This document shows, piece by piece, positions 24,307-32,888 of a DNA stretch of 35,214 nucleotides. The DNA is from Synergistaceae bacterium. GTDB lineage: Bacteria > Synergistota > Synergistia > Synergistales > Aminobacteriaceae. The notes under the pieces were generated by a model. That model worked only from the letters and a program-made list of their open reading frames with translations, ran no database searches and was not told the origin of the DNA. The stretch covers positions 1-35,214 of the forward strand of contig JAFSRQ010000110.1 in NCBI GenBank assembly GCA_017446055.1, given 5' to 3'. A program made the position numbers and the translations under genes. Position 1 is the first letter of the stretch, and each line of letters opens with the position of its first letter.

Positions 24307-24504
24307 CTAGCCTGGATTCCTGCGGCGCATTGATTTTCTCTTACGGGCTGCTTCGGCGCGCTTTATCTTCTTCGCGTCGCTGGGCTTCTCGTAATGTTCG
24401 CGCTTTCTGGCTTCTCTGAGAGTTCCGACCTTGGCAACCTCACGCCTGAATCTCTTGAGGGTGTCCTCGATCTGCTCGCCTTCTTTGCGTACTACGGTAG
24501 TCAT
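24307..24504 (-). CDS. rpsU: 30S ribosomal protein bS21
   Basis: The 65-residue, very basic protein matches bS21: [28 protein letters not shown] at the start and an [10 protein letters not shown] end. bS21 sits near the mRNA exit side of the 30S subunit and helps initiation. The ribosome-binding site GGAGGG is strong. It is the middle gene of HIT-rpsU-yqeY, a common order in bacteria, and is followed directly by a terminator that should make it the more abundant product. Confidence 0.96.
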   Translation of the reverse strand: MTTVVRKEGEQIEDTLKRFRREVAKVGTLREARKREHYEKPSDAKKIKRAEAARKRKSMRRRNPG

Positions 24505-24550
24505 GATATACTTCCCTCCCTTCAGGGTATCTTACAGCATGGGAACTCAG

Positions 24551-24889
24551 TTAGCCCGGAGGCCAGCCGAGATTGCGTCCTGCCAGCAGGTGCAGGTGAA
24601 GGTGAGGTACTGACTGCCCGCCCTGTTCTCCCGTATTGATGACCATACGATAGCCGTTAGCCTCGAGTCCTAACTCGCGGGCAATTTTCACGGCACTGCC
24701 CATCAAGCTGCTCCACACTGAGGAGTCTTCGACAGCTGCGGAGGAGGCTATATGCTTCTTGGGAATGACGAGTACATGAACGGGAGCCTGCGGGTTCACA
24801 TCACGGAATGCCGCCACATTCTCATCCTCGTAGACGAAAGTTGACGGTATTTCTCCGTTAGCGATCTTGCAGAAAATACAATCACTCAT
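24551..24889 (-). CDS. HIT family nucleotide hydrolase (Hint type)
   Basis: This 112-residue protein carries the histidine triad HLHLH at 96-100 with His98 as the expected nucleophile, and the CIFCKI start (Cys4, Cys7) of the zinc-containing Hint branch. Such enzymes hydrolyse purine nucleoside phosphoramidates and related adenylates in the cytoplasm. The middle block VNPQAPVHVLVIPKKHI is conserved. The C-terminus is short (NLGWPPG). It begins an operon with rpsU and the YqeY-type gene and has its own promoter 35-60 bp upstream. AGGAGG lies 12 nt before the ATG. Confidence 0.94.
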   Translation of the reverse strand: MSDCIFCKIANGEIPSTFVYEDENVAAFRDVNPQAPVHVLVIPKKHIASSAAVEDSSVWSSLMGSAVKIARELGLEANGYRMVINTGEQGGQSVPHLHLHLLAGRNLGWPPG

Positions 24890-24922
24890 GAAATTTTTTG
24901 CCTCCTCTGGAATGACATGATA

Positions 24923-24951
24923 ATTTTATAACGGATTAGTGTAGTTCACAA
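24923..24951 (-). promoter_or_regulatory. Promoter of the HIT-rpsU-yqeY unit
   Basis: On the minus strand TTGTGA (24951-24946), a 17-bp spacer and TAAAAT (24928-24923) form a reasonable sigma70 promoter about 35 bp before the HIT ATG. Confidence 0.6.
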
Positions 24952-24990
24952 TTAAAATATACGTAATTTTTCACTCCCTGCCCTTTTACT

Positions 24991-25026
24991 GTTACAGGCC
25001 AACCTTAATGGCAGGACTCCTGTAAC
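24991..25026. repeat. Inverted repeat between divergent ribosomal-protein operons
   Basis: GTTACAGG at 24991-24998 is matched by CCTGTAAC at 25019-25026, with a nested GCCA/TGGC pair inside. It lies upstream of the rpmB promoter and outside the HIT transcript, so it acts, if at all, as DNA: a candidate operator or upstream activator site. Confidence 0.55.
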
Positions 25027-25054
25027 TGCGTATAACTTGAAAGCCGTTAATCAA

Positions 25055-25063
25055 TGCTATAAT
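25055..25063 (+). promoter_or_regulatory. Extended -10 promoter of rpmB-pepA
   Basis: TG-C-TATAAT is an exact extended -10. TTGAAA lies 15 bp upstream at 25037-25042, a short spacer that the extended element can tolerate. Transcription would begin near 25070, 36 nt before the rpmB ATG. Confidence 0.75.
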
Positions 25064-25105
25064 ACCTGTCATAACTTTTCACATAACAATGGAGGAAGTA
25101 TCATC

Positions 25106-25312
25106 ATGGCTAAATTTTGCGAATGCTGCGGGCGCGGTCCTGTTGCAGGAAATGCAGTGAGTCATTCAAACCGTCATACCCGCAGACGCTGGAACATCAA
25201 CCTTCAGACCGTAAGAATCGACGCTGGCGACGGCGAGCTTCTCAAGGTCAAAATCTGCACCAAGTGCCTCAAGTCCGGCTTCGTCAAGAGGGCTTCTGTT
25301 AATGCAAATTAG
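25106..25312 (+). CDS. rpmB: 50S ribosomal protein bL28, zinc-ribbon form
   Basis: The 68-residue protein starts at ATG 25106 with GGAGG 12 nt upstream; the longer frame from 25037 lies partly before the promoter and is not real. It has Cys5/Cys8 (FCECCGRGP) and Cys51/Cys54 (ICTKCL), the four-cysteine zinc-binding type of bL28. Bacteria often hold a zinc-free paralogue elsewhere for zinc shortage (established knowledge). The basic N-X-R-X-W-N block (HTRRRWNINLQ) is conserved. Its last 11 bp overlap the start of pepA in another frame. Confidence 0.96.
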   Translation: MAKFCECCGRGPVAGNAVSHSNRHTRRRWNINLQTVRIDAGDGELLKVKICTKCLKSGFVKRASVNAN

Positions 25313-26741
25313 GCCTCTGGGCAGCGGACACTCAGCGGATTCGCTCTTAGTGCTTTTACGTGAAGAGGACTGCAAGAATCTCACACCCTTTGACGGGGAA
25401 TTAGCCGGGATTCTCTCAGTCCTCATTTCACGCAGGGACTTCACCGGGAAAAAGGACTCTCTTCTCCGCGTTCCTATGGTTGAAGGCTGTCTGTATGTCG
25501 TCGGTTTGGGGAAAACGGAGAAATGCTCCCTAAGCGTTATTCGTGAGGCTCTTGTGCAGGGTCTGAGGAAAATAGGCACTAGTCGCGGGAAAATCGCGGA
25601 TGTCATAGTCTCACACCTCGCTGAATATGACGGCTTATCGTTCGTGCTTGGTGAGGCTGGCGGGCTGTGCGGCTATTCATTCGACAGCTACAAGACCAAG
25701 GGCAAGGATTATGAGCCTTTCTCGCTGACGGAAATATATTCTGACGTTTACGGTGATGAAGTCTCAGCCGGGATGAAGTTTGCCGACGCTCAGGTCTTCT
25801 CGCGAGAAACCGCCAATGAGCCGGGCTGCTCTGTATGTCCTGCGACTATGGCGGAAAAAGCACAGGCACTCGCGGAAGAGTACGGCCTTGCGTGCGACAT
25901 ATGGGACGAGAAGAGACTCTCCGCCGAAAGGATGGGCGCATTGCTCGCTGTCGGAAGCGGCTCAAAGAATCCCCCCAGGCTGATTCACCTGACGTACAAG
26001 CCGGAGGGAACGCCGTCAAAGAAAGTCGCTATAGTCGGCAAGGGAATCACGTTCGACTCAGGCGGACTCAACATCAAGCCGGATAACTTCATGCTCACGA
26101 TGAAGGGCGACAAGACCGGGGCCTGCAACGTACTCGGAATCATGAAGGGAATCGCCGAGCTGAAACCGGGAGTCGAGGTTCACGGCTTCATGACTTGCGC
26201 GGAGAACATGCCCTCCGGGAGCGCGTTCCGTCCTGACGACATCATCACCGCCCGTAACGGCAAGACCATCGAGATCAACAACACTGACGCTGAAGGAAGG
26301 TTAGTGCTTGCGGACGCTCTGAGTGTAGCCAGCGAGCTTGAGCCGGATGTGATTATCGACATGGCCACACTGACCGGGGCGTGTGTTGTAGCTCTGGGCA
26401 AATACAGGGCCGGGCTTTTCGCCAATGATGACGGGTTAGCCGGGAAAATTCTGGCTTCATCATCTCGTGAGGGCGAGCCTTTGTGGAGAATGCCGCTTGA
26501 CGATGAGCATATAGCCGAGTCGATGAAGTCTCCTTTTGCTGACTTGGTGAACTCAGGCAACAGGTACGGCGGAGCGATATATGCCGCGCTGTTCCTGAAG
26601 GAGTTTGTTGCTGACGGAATCAAGTGGGCGCATCTGGACATCGCCGGGGTGGATTTCTGCGACAAGGAATACGGAGTCTACGCCAAGGGGGCAACTTCTT
26701 TCGGTGTGAGGACTTGCTTGGACTATCTCATGAAGTGTTAA
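25302..26741 (+). CDS. pepA: Leucyl aminopeptidase (M17)
   Basis: The 479-residue protein has the M17 architecture: a variable N-terminal domain to about residue 160 and a catalytic domain with VGKGITFDSGGLNIK, MKGDKTGA, and NTDAEGRLVLADAL (327-340). These hold the two-zinc ligands (Lys, three Asp, Glu331) and the bicarbonate-binding Arg333. It removes N-terminal residues, Leu preferred, in the cytoplasm, working as a hexamer. The ATG at 25302 overlaps the rpmB end by 11 bp, so translation is coupled; GAGGG is 9 nt upstream. A strong terminator follows. Together with ggt and the C69 dipeptidase it points to peptide use. Confidence 0.94.
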   Translation: MQIRPLGSGHSADSLLVLLREEDCKNLTPFDGELAGILSVLISRRDFTGKKDSLLRVPMVEGCLYVVGLGKTEKCSLSVIREALVQGLRKIGTSRGKIADVIVSHLAEYDGLSFVLGEAGGLCGYSFDSYKTKGKDYEPFSLTEIYSDVYGDEVSAGMKFADAQVFSRETANEPGCSVCPATMAEKAQALAEEYGLACDIWDEKRLSAERMGALLAVGSGSKNPPRLIHLTYKPEGTPSKKVAIVGKGITFDSGGLNIKPDNFMLTMKGDKTGACNVLGIMKGIAELKPGVEVHGFMTCAENMPSGSAFRPDDIITARNGKTIEINNTDAEGRLVLADALSVASELEPDVIIDMATLTGACVVALGKYRAGLFANDDGLAGKILASSSREGEPLWRMPLDDEHIAESMKSPFADLVNSGNRYGGAIYAALFLKEFVADGIKWAHLDIAGVDFCDKEYGVYAKGATSFGVRTCLDYLMKC

Positions 26742-26745
26742 GGAA

Positions 26746-26797
26746 GCCGTGAAGGTTTTGGCAGCCGGAGAAATTGCAGAGCCTTCACGGTTTTTTT
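26746..26797 (+). terminator. Intrinsic terminator of rpmB-pepA
   Basis: CCGTGAAGG at 26747-26755 pairs perfectly over 9 bp with CCTTCACGG at 26782-26790, followed by T7. It starts 5 bp after the pepA stop. The minus-strand side shows no T run. Confidence 0.9.
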
Positions 26798-26803
26798 GCG
26801 GCT

Positions 26804-27418
26804 CTAAAACGGGAGGAAGTACCACAAGACACTGATTATAGGCTCGAATATCACGTTGATTATCCCAGTCAGCAGAAGCACAAGTATTATTATCATCCCG
26901 TAACGCTCAAGCCAATAGTAATATCCCATGTACTTATACGGCAGGAACGCTTCCAGAACACGCGAACCGTCAAGCGGAGGTATCGGTATCAGGTTGAACG
27001 CCGCAAGCCCCATGTTTATGCTTATCATCTGAATCACAACGGTCAACCCTGCTCTCCCGGTCAGGCTGTACCACCATTCACCGCAATATCTCAGGAACAG
27101 CACAGACAGTATAGCCGTCAGGATATTCCCGGCTACCCCGGCTAATGACACTATCACTAAGTCGCGGCGTGGATGACGGAAGTATCGTGTGTTTATCGGT
27201 ACAGGTTTAGCCCAGCCGAAGCCCACGAACAAGAGCATCAGCGTACCCACAACATCGAAGTGCGCAAAAGGGTTGAGCGTGAGCCGTCCGTGTCTCTCCG
27301 CTGTACGGTCTCCCACAAGACGTGCGGCGAGTCCGTGGCAAAACTCGTGGAACGACAACGCCCATAGCAACGCCGGAACAGTCAGCAATAATTTCACTGG
27401 GTCATGAAGCAGTCTCAT
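26804..27418 (-). CDS. Site-2-protease family (M50) membrane metalloprotease
   Basis: This 204-residue membrane protein has the zinc motif HEFCH (His24, Glu25, His28) in the first helix and the second motif NLIPIPPLDG (Asn142, Asp150) typical of rhomboid-unrelated S2P enzymes. About five to six helices are visible; there is no PDZ domain, so it is the compact type also called YwhC-like. S2P enzymes cut substrates within the membrane; the substrate here is unknown. The ATG overlaps the stop of the AsmA/TamB-like gene (ATGA), so translation is coupled and a link with envelope biogenesis is possible. Confidence 0.9.
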   Translation of the reverse strand: MRLLHDPVKLLLTVPALLWALSFHEFCHGLAARLVGDRTAERHGRLTLNPFAHFDVVGTLMLLFVGFGWAKPVPINTRYFRHPRRDLVIVSLAGVAGNILTAILSVLFLRYCGEWWYSLTGRAGLTVVIQMISINMGLAAFNLIPIPPLDGSRVLEAFLPYKYMGYYYWLERYGMIIILVLLLTGIINVIFEPIISVLWYFLPF

Positions 27419-30400
27419 CTTCTGAGTAAATCCCCCAATCCTTTCTGTATTCCCTTCCTCAGTTCCTCCTTGAGGCGTTCTTCCACTTTCTCACGGGGCG
27501 TTTGTGCCTGCGGATTAGGCTTGAGGCTGTCGGAAAGGATTTCTGTTACTTTTTCCCGGACATTGCCGGGCTTCTTCTGCTGTTTCGTATCAGCCTTGAG
27601 TGTTGACTCTCCTATCTTCAGCCCGGAGAAAGCAAGATTGTCCGTCCTGCCGTGAACCCTGAGAGTTACGGCCCGGAAATCTCCCGCTGAGGCTTCCTCC
27701 TTTGCACCGCTGATGCCGCCCTTGAGGAACTCCGCGACGTTATCCTGAAATCCTGACACGCCGCCCTTGAAGAGTGCCTCTATTCCGCCCTTAATGCCTC
27801 CCTGTATTGCTCTGATCATCTGGTAGTTCACGCTGGACTCTGTGGTGAAGTCGACAGTCGCAACTTTTCCCGCAAAGTTTACCGTGCCGTCCCGCGAAAG
27901 TTTCACGTACCTGTACAGCGCATCATCCTTCACGGCGTTCATGGCCGCACCCGCCTTGATGGTGAGCAGACCTGTCTGAAGTGTCATAGGAGCGTTGACC
28001 CCCGAAAATTTCAGGCCGTCAGACTTGTGCAGCCTCGTGAAAATATCCAGCCACTTGAACCCGGTTATTGCCCCCTGGCCGACAGAGAGATTGCCATTGC
28101 CGGAATATGATTTTGCCGAGCCTGTAACAGTGAACGCCAGCCTCCCGGCACCCGATATTCTCCCCTCAAGCTGCGGGAAAACGTCATGAACCAGTCTGCC
28201 AACGTCAACACTGTCAGCAGAAATATCATCCTTGAAGCTCATTGTGTCAGTGCTGAAGGTGAGACTGTTGTTCAGAGTCCCGCCGTAAATTTTCGCAGTC
28301 CCTCCCTTTGACGCAAGATTATTCCCGGAGAATGACATAGGGATATTCACGTCAGAAAGTTTCAGGCCGTTTGCCGACAATGACGGAGATTTTACCGTGC
28401 CCGATAGCCTGTTCATGTTCCCGGAAACCTCAGCGGTAACATTGTCCGCCGTAATCCCTGACACTGTGAGAGCCGGAATATTCGCCGACATAGTTACAGC
28501 AGGCGCAGAATTTTCCCCCGCAAGCCTCAGAACACCCGACAATTTCCCCCTGATGTCAATACTTGATGAGGCCGCAAGAGTCTCAAGAGCCAAGTCCGAG
28601 AACCTGAAGCTGAAATCGAGCGGAGATTTCCCCGACAACGATGCCGTTCCTGCTCCCGTGATTGTGCCTTGTCCGCTGTGCGCTCTGAGTCCTCCGAGAA
28701 TGACGGAGTCGCCGTTCCTGCTGACACTGGTATTCGCTCCCGTCAAGGTTATACCGCTGGCTGTGAGTGATTCTGCGGCGATGTTCACGCTTATCTTCTC
28801 CATCTTCGACAGATCACCGTCAAGAGCTGTCGTAACTTCAAGCCCTTCTGCCGTAACCATATCCATAGCCTGCAAGTTGTCCGACTGTGCCAGAAGCCTT
28901 ACCGAAGGATTGTTCACGTCCCCTGTGATTTTGACTCCGGCGTTGATTGTGCCTTTGAGGCTGTAGCTGTCGATGTCAGGCACATATTCCTTGAGGGCTG
29001 AAGGGGTCATTGTGATTGTGGCGTTGATGTCGAGCTTAGGGTTTGCTGACGGTATGTCGGAGATTTTCCCGGCCACGTTCAGCGGCATTCCGTTTACAGT
29101 GCCTTCTGTCCTGCTGAGAGTGAGAGTGTTTCCTGAGTACGTGAAGTTAAGCGCGGGCTTGATGATTTTCTGCCCCCACCCGGAAAACTCCGGGCTGCTT
29201 ATCTCACCTGTAACATCAGGGCTTGAGGCAGTACCCTTCACGGTAACGGAGGCTGTGATTTTCCCGTCCAGCTTGTACCGGGGAGCGTCAGGTATCATGC
29301 TTTCTATCCGCTTGATGTCGAGCCCGGCGATTTTTGCTGTGAGATTCATCTGCGGTGTCTTGAGGATTGATGAGACACTCCCGCTGATATATCCCGGAGC
29401 GTCCTCAAACGTGAATTTCCCGTCAACATTAGCCGTGTTGCTCCCTACAAGTTTCATCTGCGTGCGTAGATCCGTGAGAGTCCTGCCGTCGTAGGCTACT
29501 TTAGGCGCGGTGAAGCTGGCCAGCCCGCTTAAGGCATCAGGAGTCCCGCTGATGTTCACGCTGAACGATGACACTCTGCCGCTTAGGTCTTTGAGTTCGG
29601 GAATGCCCAGTATCTTGTCCATGTCGTTGAAGTATGCCTCGCTGCCGTCAAGTTTCACCATCAGTGAAGCAGGCTCATCCTTAAGGAATACTGCGGCTAT
29701 TTCTCCATGAATGGGTATGTTGAACGCGCTGGCCTGGATGTTGCTGACTGACATTCTGCCGCCGGAGTATGTGAAGTTCGCGCTTGCCCTCTCGATTGGG
29801 TAGCCGTAAATCTTCGTCCCCAGGTAGTCGACTGACCCGGAGATTCTCGGCTTGTCTGCCGTCCCTGAAATGCTGGCGGTGAAGTCTGCCTTCCCGGAGA
29901 AATCTTCAGCCTTGAACATGGCCGGGTATAATGCGGTCATCTCTGCCACGTCGAAATCTTCTGCTGACACATGGAGATCAAGCCTGCCGTCATTGAGTCC
30001 CCCAGTAGCGATAATCTTCCCTGTCCCCAAGTAAAGCTCTGAGCGGTTCACATCAGTAAGGCCGTCCATGTTTATGCTGCCCTTCATGGGGAGTCCGTTA
30101 ACCTTGCCATCAACATCAACATTGAGCTTCACAACGTCAGCGATAATTTTACGGACATCAAGGACTAACATGCGCGAGGAAAAACGGCTGTCAACAATGC
30201 TGAGTCTGTCAATCGGGATATTGGGCATGTCATCTTCAGCGTATGCAGGCGCGGCCATGAATGACAATGACACTTCAGCAGGCTTTGAGGGTGATTGCAG
30301 AGCCAGCTTGCGCACAGTCCCGGCGAAGTCGTCAACGTCCATGCTTATGCCGCCGAGTGAGATTTCAGCGAGACGTAGATTCCCCGTAACAAGAGCAGAA

Positions 30401-30750
30401 AGATTCAGGCTGACCGACAAGAAGCGTGCCGAGAATATGTCGATGCTTGATGCTGTGTCAGTGAGGCCGAAATTCTGAATCGTGTAGCCCTTTATGGGAT
30501 TGCCCGTGATTTTCTCCGCGCTCAATGATATTCCGTAGCTCCTGCTGAGATGACTCTTTGCGATGTTCAGAGCGATGTTCCCGCCGATGTCAGCAAACGT
30601 GAAGAGAAGTCCTGACACTGCGAGCATTATCAGAATCATCACGGTGAACCTCGTTAATCCTCTGCCGAATTTCACATGTCTTCGCCGCGGTTTCTTTTTC
30701 CGGTAGAGTTCGGGCAGCAAGATATTATCTGCACTATTGTCCGCAAGCAA
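27415..30750 (-). CDS. AsmA/TamB-like envelope protein
   Basis: This 1111-residue protein has a basic cytoplasmic start (KKKPRRRHVKF), one membrane anchor at about 33-52 and a very long repetitive beta-rich periplasmic part. Recurrent phrases of the type V-x-G-x-I-x-s-P, LSG-x-V-x-S and FTYSGG are the marks of AsmA/TamB bridge proteins, which form a groove that carries lipids between inner and outer membrane. The C-terminal block with a KGGIxGAKEEA-type segment and an amphipathic KGLGDLLRR end may contact the outer membrane. It starts at TTG 30750 with AGGAG 11 nt upstream. Its presence argues for a diderm cell. TamB versus other AsmA-clan types is not resolved. Confidence 0.85.
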   Translation of the reverse strand: MLADNSADNILLPELYRKKKPRRRHVKFGRGLTRFTVMILIMLAVSGLLFTFADIGGNIALNIAKSHLSRSYGISLSAEKITGNPIKGYTIQNFGLTDTASSIDIFSARFLSVSLNLSALVTGNLRLAEISLGGISMDVDDFAGTVRKLALQSPSKPAEVSLSFMAAPAYAEDDMPNIPIDRLSIVDSRFSSRMLVLDVRKIIADVVKLNVDVDGKVNGLPMKGSINMDGLTDVNRSELYLGTGKIIATGGLNDGRLDLHVSAEDFDVAEMTALYPAMFKAEDFSGKADFTASISGTADKPRISGSVDYLGTKIYGYPIERASANFTYSGGRMSVSNIQASAFNIPIHGEIAAVFLKDEPASLMVKLDGSEAYFNDMDKILGIPELKDLSGRVSSFSVNISGTPDALSGLASFTAPKVAYDGRTLTDLRTQMKLVGSNTANVDGKFTFEDAPGYISGSVSSILKTPQMNLTAKIAGLDIKRIESMIPDAPRYKLDGKITASVTVKGTASSPDVTGEISSPEFSGWGQKIIKPALNFTYSGNTLTLSRTEGTVNGMPLNVAGKISDIPSANPKLDINATITMTPSALKEYVPDIDSYSLKGTINAGVKITGDVNNPSVRLLAQSDNLQAMDMVTAEGLEVTTALDGDLSKMEKISVNIAAESLTASGITLTGANTSVSRNGDSVILGGLRAHSGQGTITGAGTASLSGKSPLDFSFRFSDLALETLAASSSIDIRGKLSGVLRLAGENSAPAVTMSANIPALTVSGITADNVTAEVSGNMNRLSGTVKSPSLSANGLKLSDVNIPMSFSGNNLASKGGTAKIYGGTLNNSLTFSTDTMSFKDDISADSVDVGRLVHDVFPQLEGRISGAGRLAFTVTGSAKSYSGNGNLSVGQGAITGFKWLDIFTRLHKSDGLKFSGVNAPMTLQTGLLTIKAGAAMNAVKDDALYRYVKLSRDGTVNFAGKVATVDFTTESSVNYQMIRAIQGGIKGGIEALFKGGVSGFQDNVAEFLKGGISGAKEEASAGDFRAVTLRVHGRTDNLAFSGLKIGESTLKADTKQQKKPGNVREKVTEILSDSLKPNPQAQTPREKVEERLKEELRKGIQKGLGDLLRR

Positions 30751-30789
30751 TAAATTTCACGCTCCTAATGATTTGGGATTAATGCTGTA

Positions 30790-30795
30790 ATTATA
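30790..30795 (-). promoter_or_regulatory. Probable -10 element of the AsmA/TamB-like gene
   Basis: TATAAT on the minus strand at 30795-30790, about 40 bp before the TTG start. No convincing -35 is seen. Confidence 0.45.
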
Positions 30796-30878
30796 TGCTA
30801 GAAAACGTGATATAGTTACCAGCAATGAGAACGTCAGCAAAAATTTCACTCAGGAGGTATATCTAAGACAGTAAGATA

Positions 30879-31083
30879 GTGTTACGAGTTCAGACTTGAC
30901 ACAACCCAATGTTGAAGGAGGAATAACCTGTTGCGTAATGTCAGGTGCTGGACAGGCGACACCCAACCCCTCCGGCTATGTGGGAAGGGTAAAAGAGTCT
31001 CGGAATCGCCGTATCAACTTGAGCAGGTCAGCTGAAAAAGGGCAGGCTGAACGATGGAAACTCGAAAGAGCGTAACCAGCACA
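30879..31083 (+). ncRNA. Large structured RNA, family unassigned (possible group II intron domain I remnant)
   Basis: This gene-free stretch contains nested complementary segments in order. Outer stem GTTACG (30881-30886) pairs with CGTAAC (31071-31076). Next, GTTCAG (30888-30893) pairs with CTGAAC (31047-31052). Inside are CAAC/GTTG (30902-30914), ACCTG/CAGGT (30926-30946), GGCGA (30955-30959) with TCGCC (31006-31010) closing a hairpin ACCC-AA-CCC/GGG-AA-GGGT (30961-30990), TCAGC/GCTGA (31028-31050, competing in part), and CTC-GAAA-GAG (31061-31070), a GNRA tetraloop. The style resembles domain I of a bacterial group II intron starting at GTG 30879, but no domain V or intron-encoded protein follows. 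A cis-regulatory RNA of the next gene is the alternative. The strand is inferred from GNRA orientation and the downstream gene. Confidence 0.6.
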
Positions 31084-31112
31084 ACATTATACTTTTACGC
31101 AGCAGATTTCAC

Positions 31113-32885
31113 ATGACATTAATTTTTCACGCGGCAATATTCTTCCTTGCGCTGTCTTTTTTCCTCAGAGCAATAGAATCCTGCGCATGTATGACGGTTC
31201 TAGTAGGCCGCAACGCCTCAGCGACAGGTGAAGTTCTCGTAGGACACAACGAGGATGCTCCCGGAAGATGCACCATGCAGACTCACCTTGTCGGCAAGCT
31301 CAGACGGCACCCCGGCAGCAAGTCCAGGTTCGAGCCGTCAACAGCAGAGCTAGAGATGCCCGAAACACGCACGAGTCTCTTGTGGGTTGAGGCGAAATAT
31401 TACGACCGCGACAATCCCGGACCGTCATTCTGCGACTCATTCGTCAACGGCTATGGTGTCGTAATTGTGTCGAACAACTGCGAGAAATCCCGCGAGGACT
31501 CCCCGGAACTCACTGACGGAGGAATTGCCTGGGGACTCCGCCGCATTGTAGCCGAATCCGCACACACCGCAAAGGATGCCGCAGAGATTGCCTCTCACCT
31601 TGTCGACAAATACGGCTATGCATCGTCCGGGAGGAGCTACTCATTCGCCGACAAGGACGAGATTTACGTCATGCAGATAGTTCACGGCAGGCACTACGCA
31701 GTGCAGAGAGTCCCCGATGATGAGGTAGCCGTTATCCCGAATCACTACACCATACACTCAGCCGACAGCAAAGCGCACGGGTATAACCAGCTTGTCGACT
31801 ATGCGGTTAGCCGCGGATGGTACAGTCCTGATGAGGGTGCGTTTGACTTCAAGAGGGCGTATCAGGCTGAAGAGTCTTATGCTGACGAGAAAAACACCCA
31901 CCGCCACGTGAGAGCGTTCCAGATATTGCTGGATATTGACCTGTCGCCGCTGCTCATGCAGGAGTGGGAGCCTCTTCCGTTCTCGATAAAGCCCGCACAC
32001 CCCGTGAACATTGACACGCTCAAGAGAATACTGCGGACTCACTTCGAGGACTCATCATCATACACAGCCGGGAAAAACACTCCCCACTTCCAGAAGCCCC
32101 TTACTGTGTGCAACTCAGAGACGCTTGAGTCATCAATCTTCCAGATTCGCCACAACCCCGACCGCATAATCATCCGCAAATCTCTGGGCAGTCCGTGTTA
32201 TTCGCCCTATATAGCGTGGTACTTCGGCATTCCGTCAGTCCCTGAAGGCTACGAGGACGAAGACTCTGACACATCACTTGCCGGGCATTTCAGCACGAAG
32301 CCCGAAGATATGTCCTGCCGCGATAATGCATGGTACAGGGCAATGGAGATCAAAGCGGCCTGCGATATTCTTTACGCGGAGAAAGCTGACACAGTCCACA
32401 AGAGAGTCATACAGTTTGAGGAGGAAGAAGAGCGGAAATTCGCCCCCCTCGATGCGCAGATTGAGCTGAGAATACGCAACCGTCCCGATATTGCGCGGGC
32501 TATGATGGAGGGTGCTGTGATGAGCCAGGCTGAAGACCTGCGGAGCTTCACGGAGGACTTGAGGCGCGAGCTTGGGATAATCACGGGGTCGGCTCTTACG
32601 GATATTGAGACGGGAAAATCATTCAGCGTAAGGATTCCTGCAAGTGGGATTAATGCTGACGGGCTGAATATTGCTGAGTGTATCTGCGGCGTGTCCTATG
32701 CTGATTTCGGGAAATGGTCTGCGTGTGAAGGGATTAATGCTCACGATGGGTATATAGATTTCACGTTCACCGGGGGAGAGTGGCGCAATGACTCCGTGCC
32801 GTGCCTGAATGATATATACATGGCCGTAACGGAAAAATCCGGGAAGAAGCACGCAGTAACAGCAAAAATCAATGTGAGGGGTTAA
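31113..32885 (+). CDS. C69 family dipeptidase, exported
   Basis: The 590-residue protein begins with a hydrophobic export segment (residues 3-20) followed by ESCACMTVLVGRNAS. In C69 (PepD-type, Ntn-hydrolase) enzymes the nucleophile is the N-terminal Cys of the mature chain, here Cys26. VLVGHNEDAPGR and FVNGYGVVIVSNNC, GGIAWGLRRIVAESA are family blocks. It cleaves dipeptides and related small amides. Above 480 residues the C-terminus extends beyond the usual catalytic part. There is no ribosome-binding site in front of the ATG; a -10-like TATACT at 31088-31093 would leave a leader of about 12 nt. The nuclease gene follows after 3 bp. Confidence 0.88.
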   Translation: MTLIFHAAIFFLALSFFLRAIESCACMTVLVGRNASATGEVLVGHNEDAPGRCTMQTHLVGKLRRHPGSKSRFEPSTAELEMPETRTSLLWVEAKYYDRDNPGPSFCDSFVNGYGVVIVSNNCEKSREDSPELTDGGIAWGLRRIVAESAHTAKDAAEIASHLVDKYGYASSGRSYSFADKDEIYVMQIVHGRHYAVQRVPDDEVAVIPNHYTIHSADSKAHGYNQLVDYAVSRGWYSPDEGAFDFKRAYQAEESYADEKNTHRHVRAFQILLDIDLSPLLMQEWEPLPFSIKPAHPVNIDTLKRILRTHFEDSSSYTAGKNTPHFQKPLTVCNSETLESSIFQIRHNPDRIIIRKSLGSPCYSPYIAWYFGIPSVPEGYEDEDSDTSLAGHFSTKPEDMSCRDNAWYRAMEIKAACDILYAEKADTVHKRVIQFEEEEERKFAPLDAQIELRIRNRPDIARAMMEGAVMSQAEDLRSFTEDLRRELGIITGSALTDIETGKSFSVRIPASGINADGLNIAECICGVSYADFGKWSACEGINAHDGYIDFTFTGGEWRNDSVPCLNDIYMAVTEKSGKKHAVTAKINVRG

Positions 32886-32888
32886 GTG

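Noticed and set aside
30879..31083. Complete self-splicing group II intron
   Set aside because: No domain V hairpin, no 3' splice consensus and no reverse-transcriptase ORF follow; the 5' end GTGTT also departs from GTGYG.
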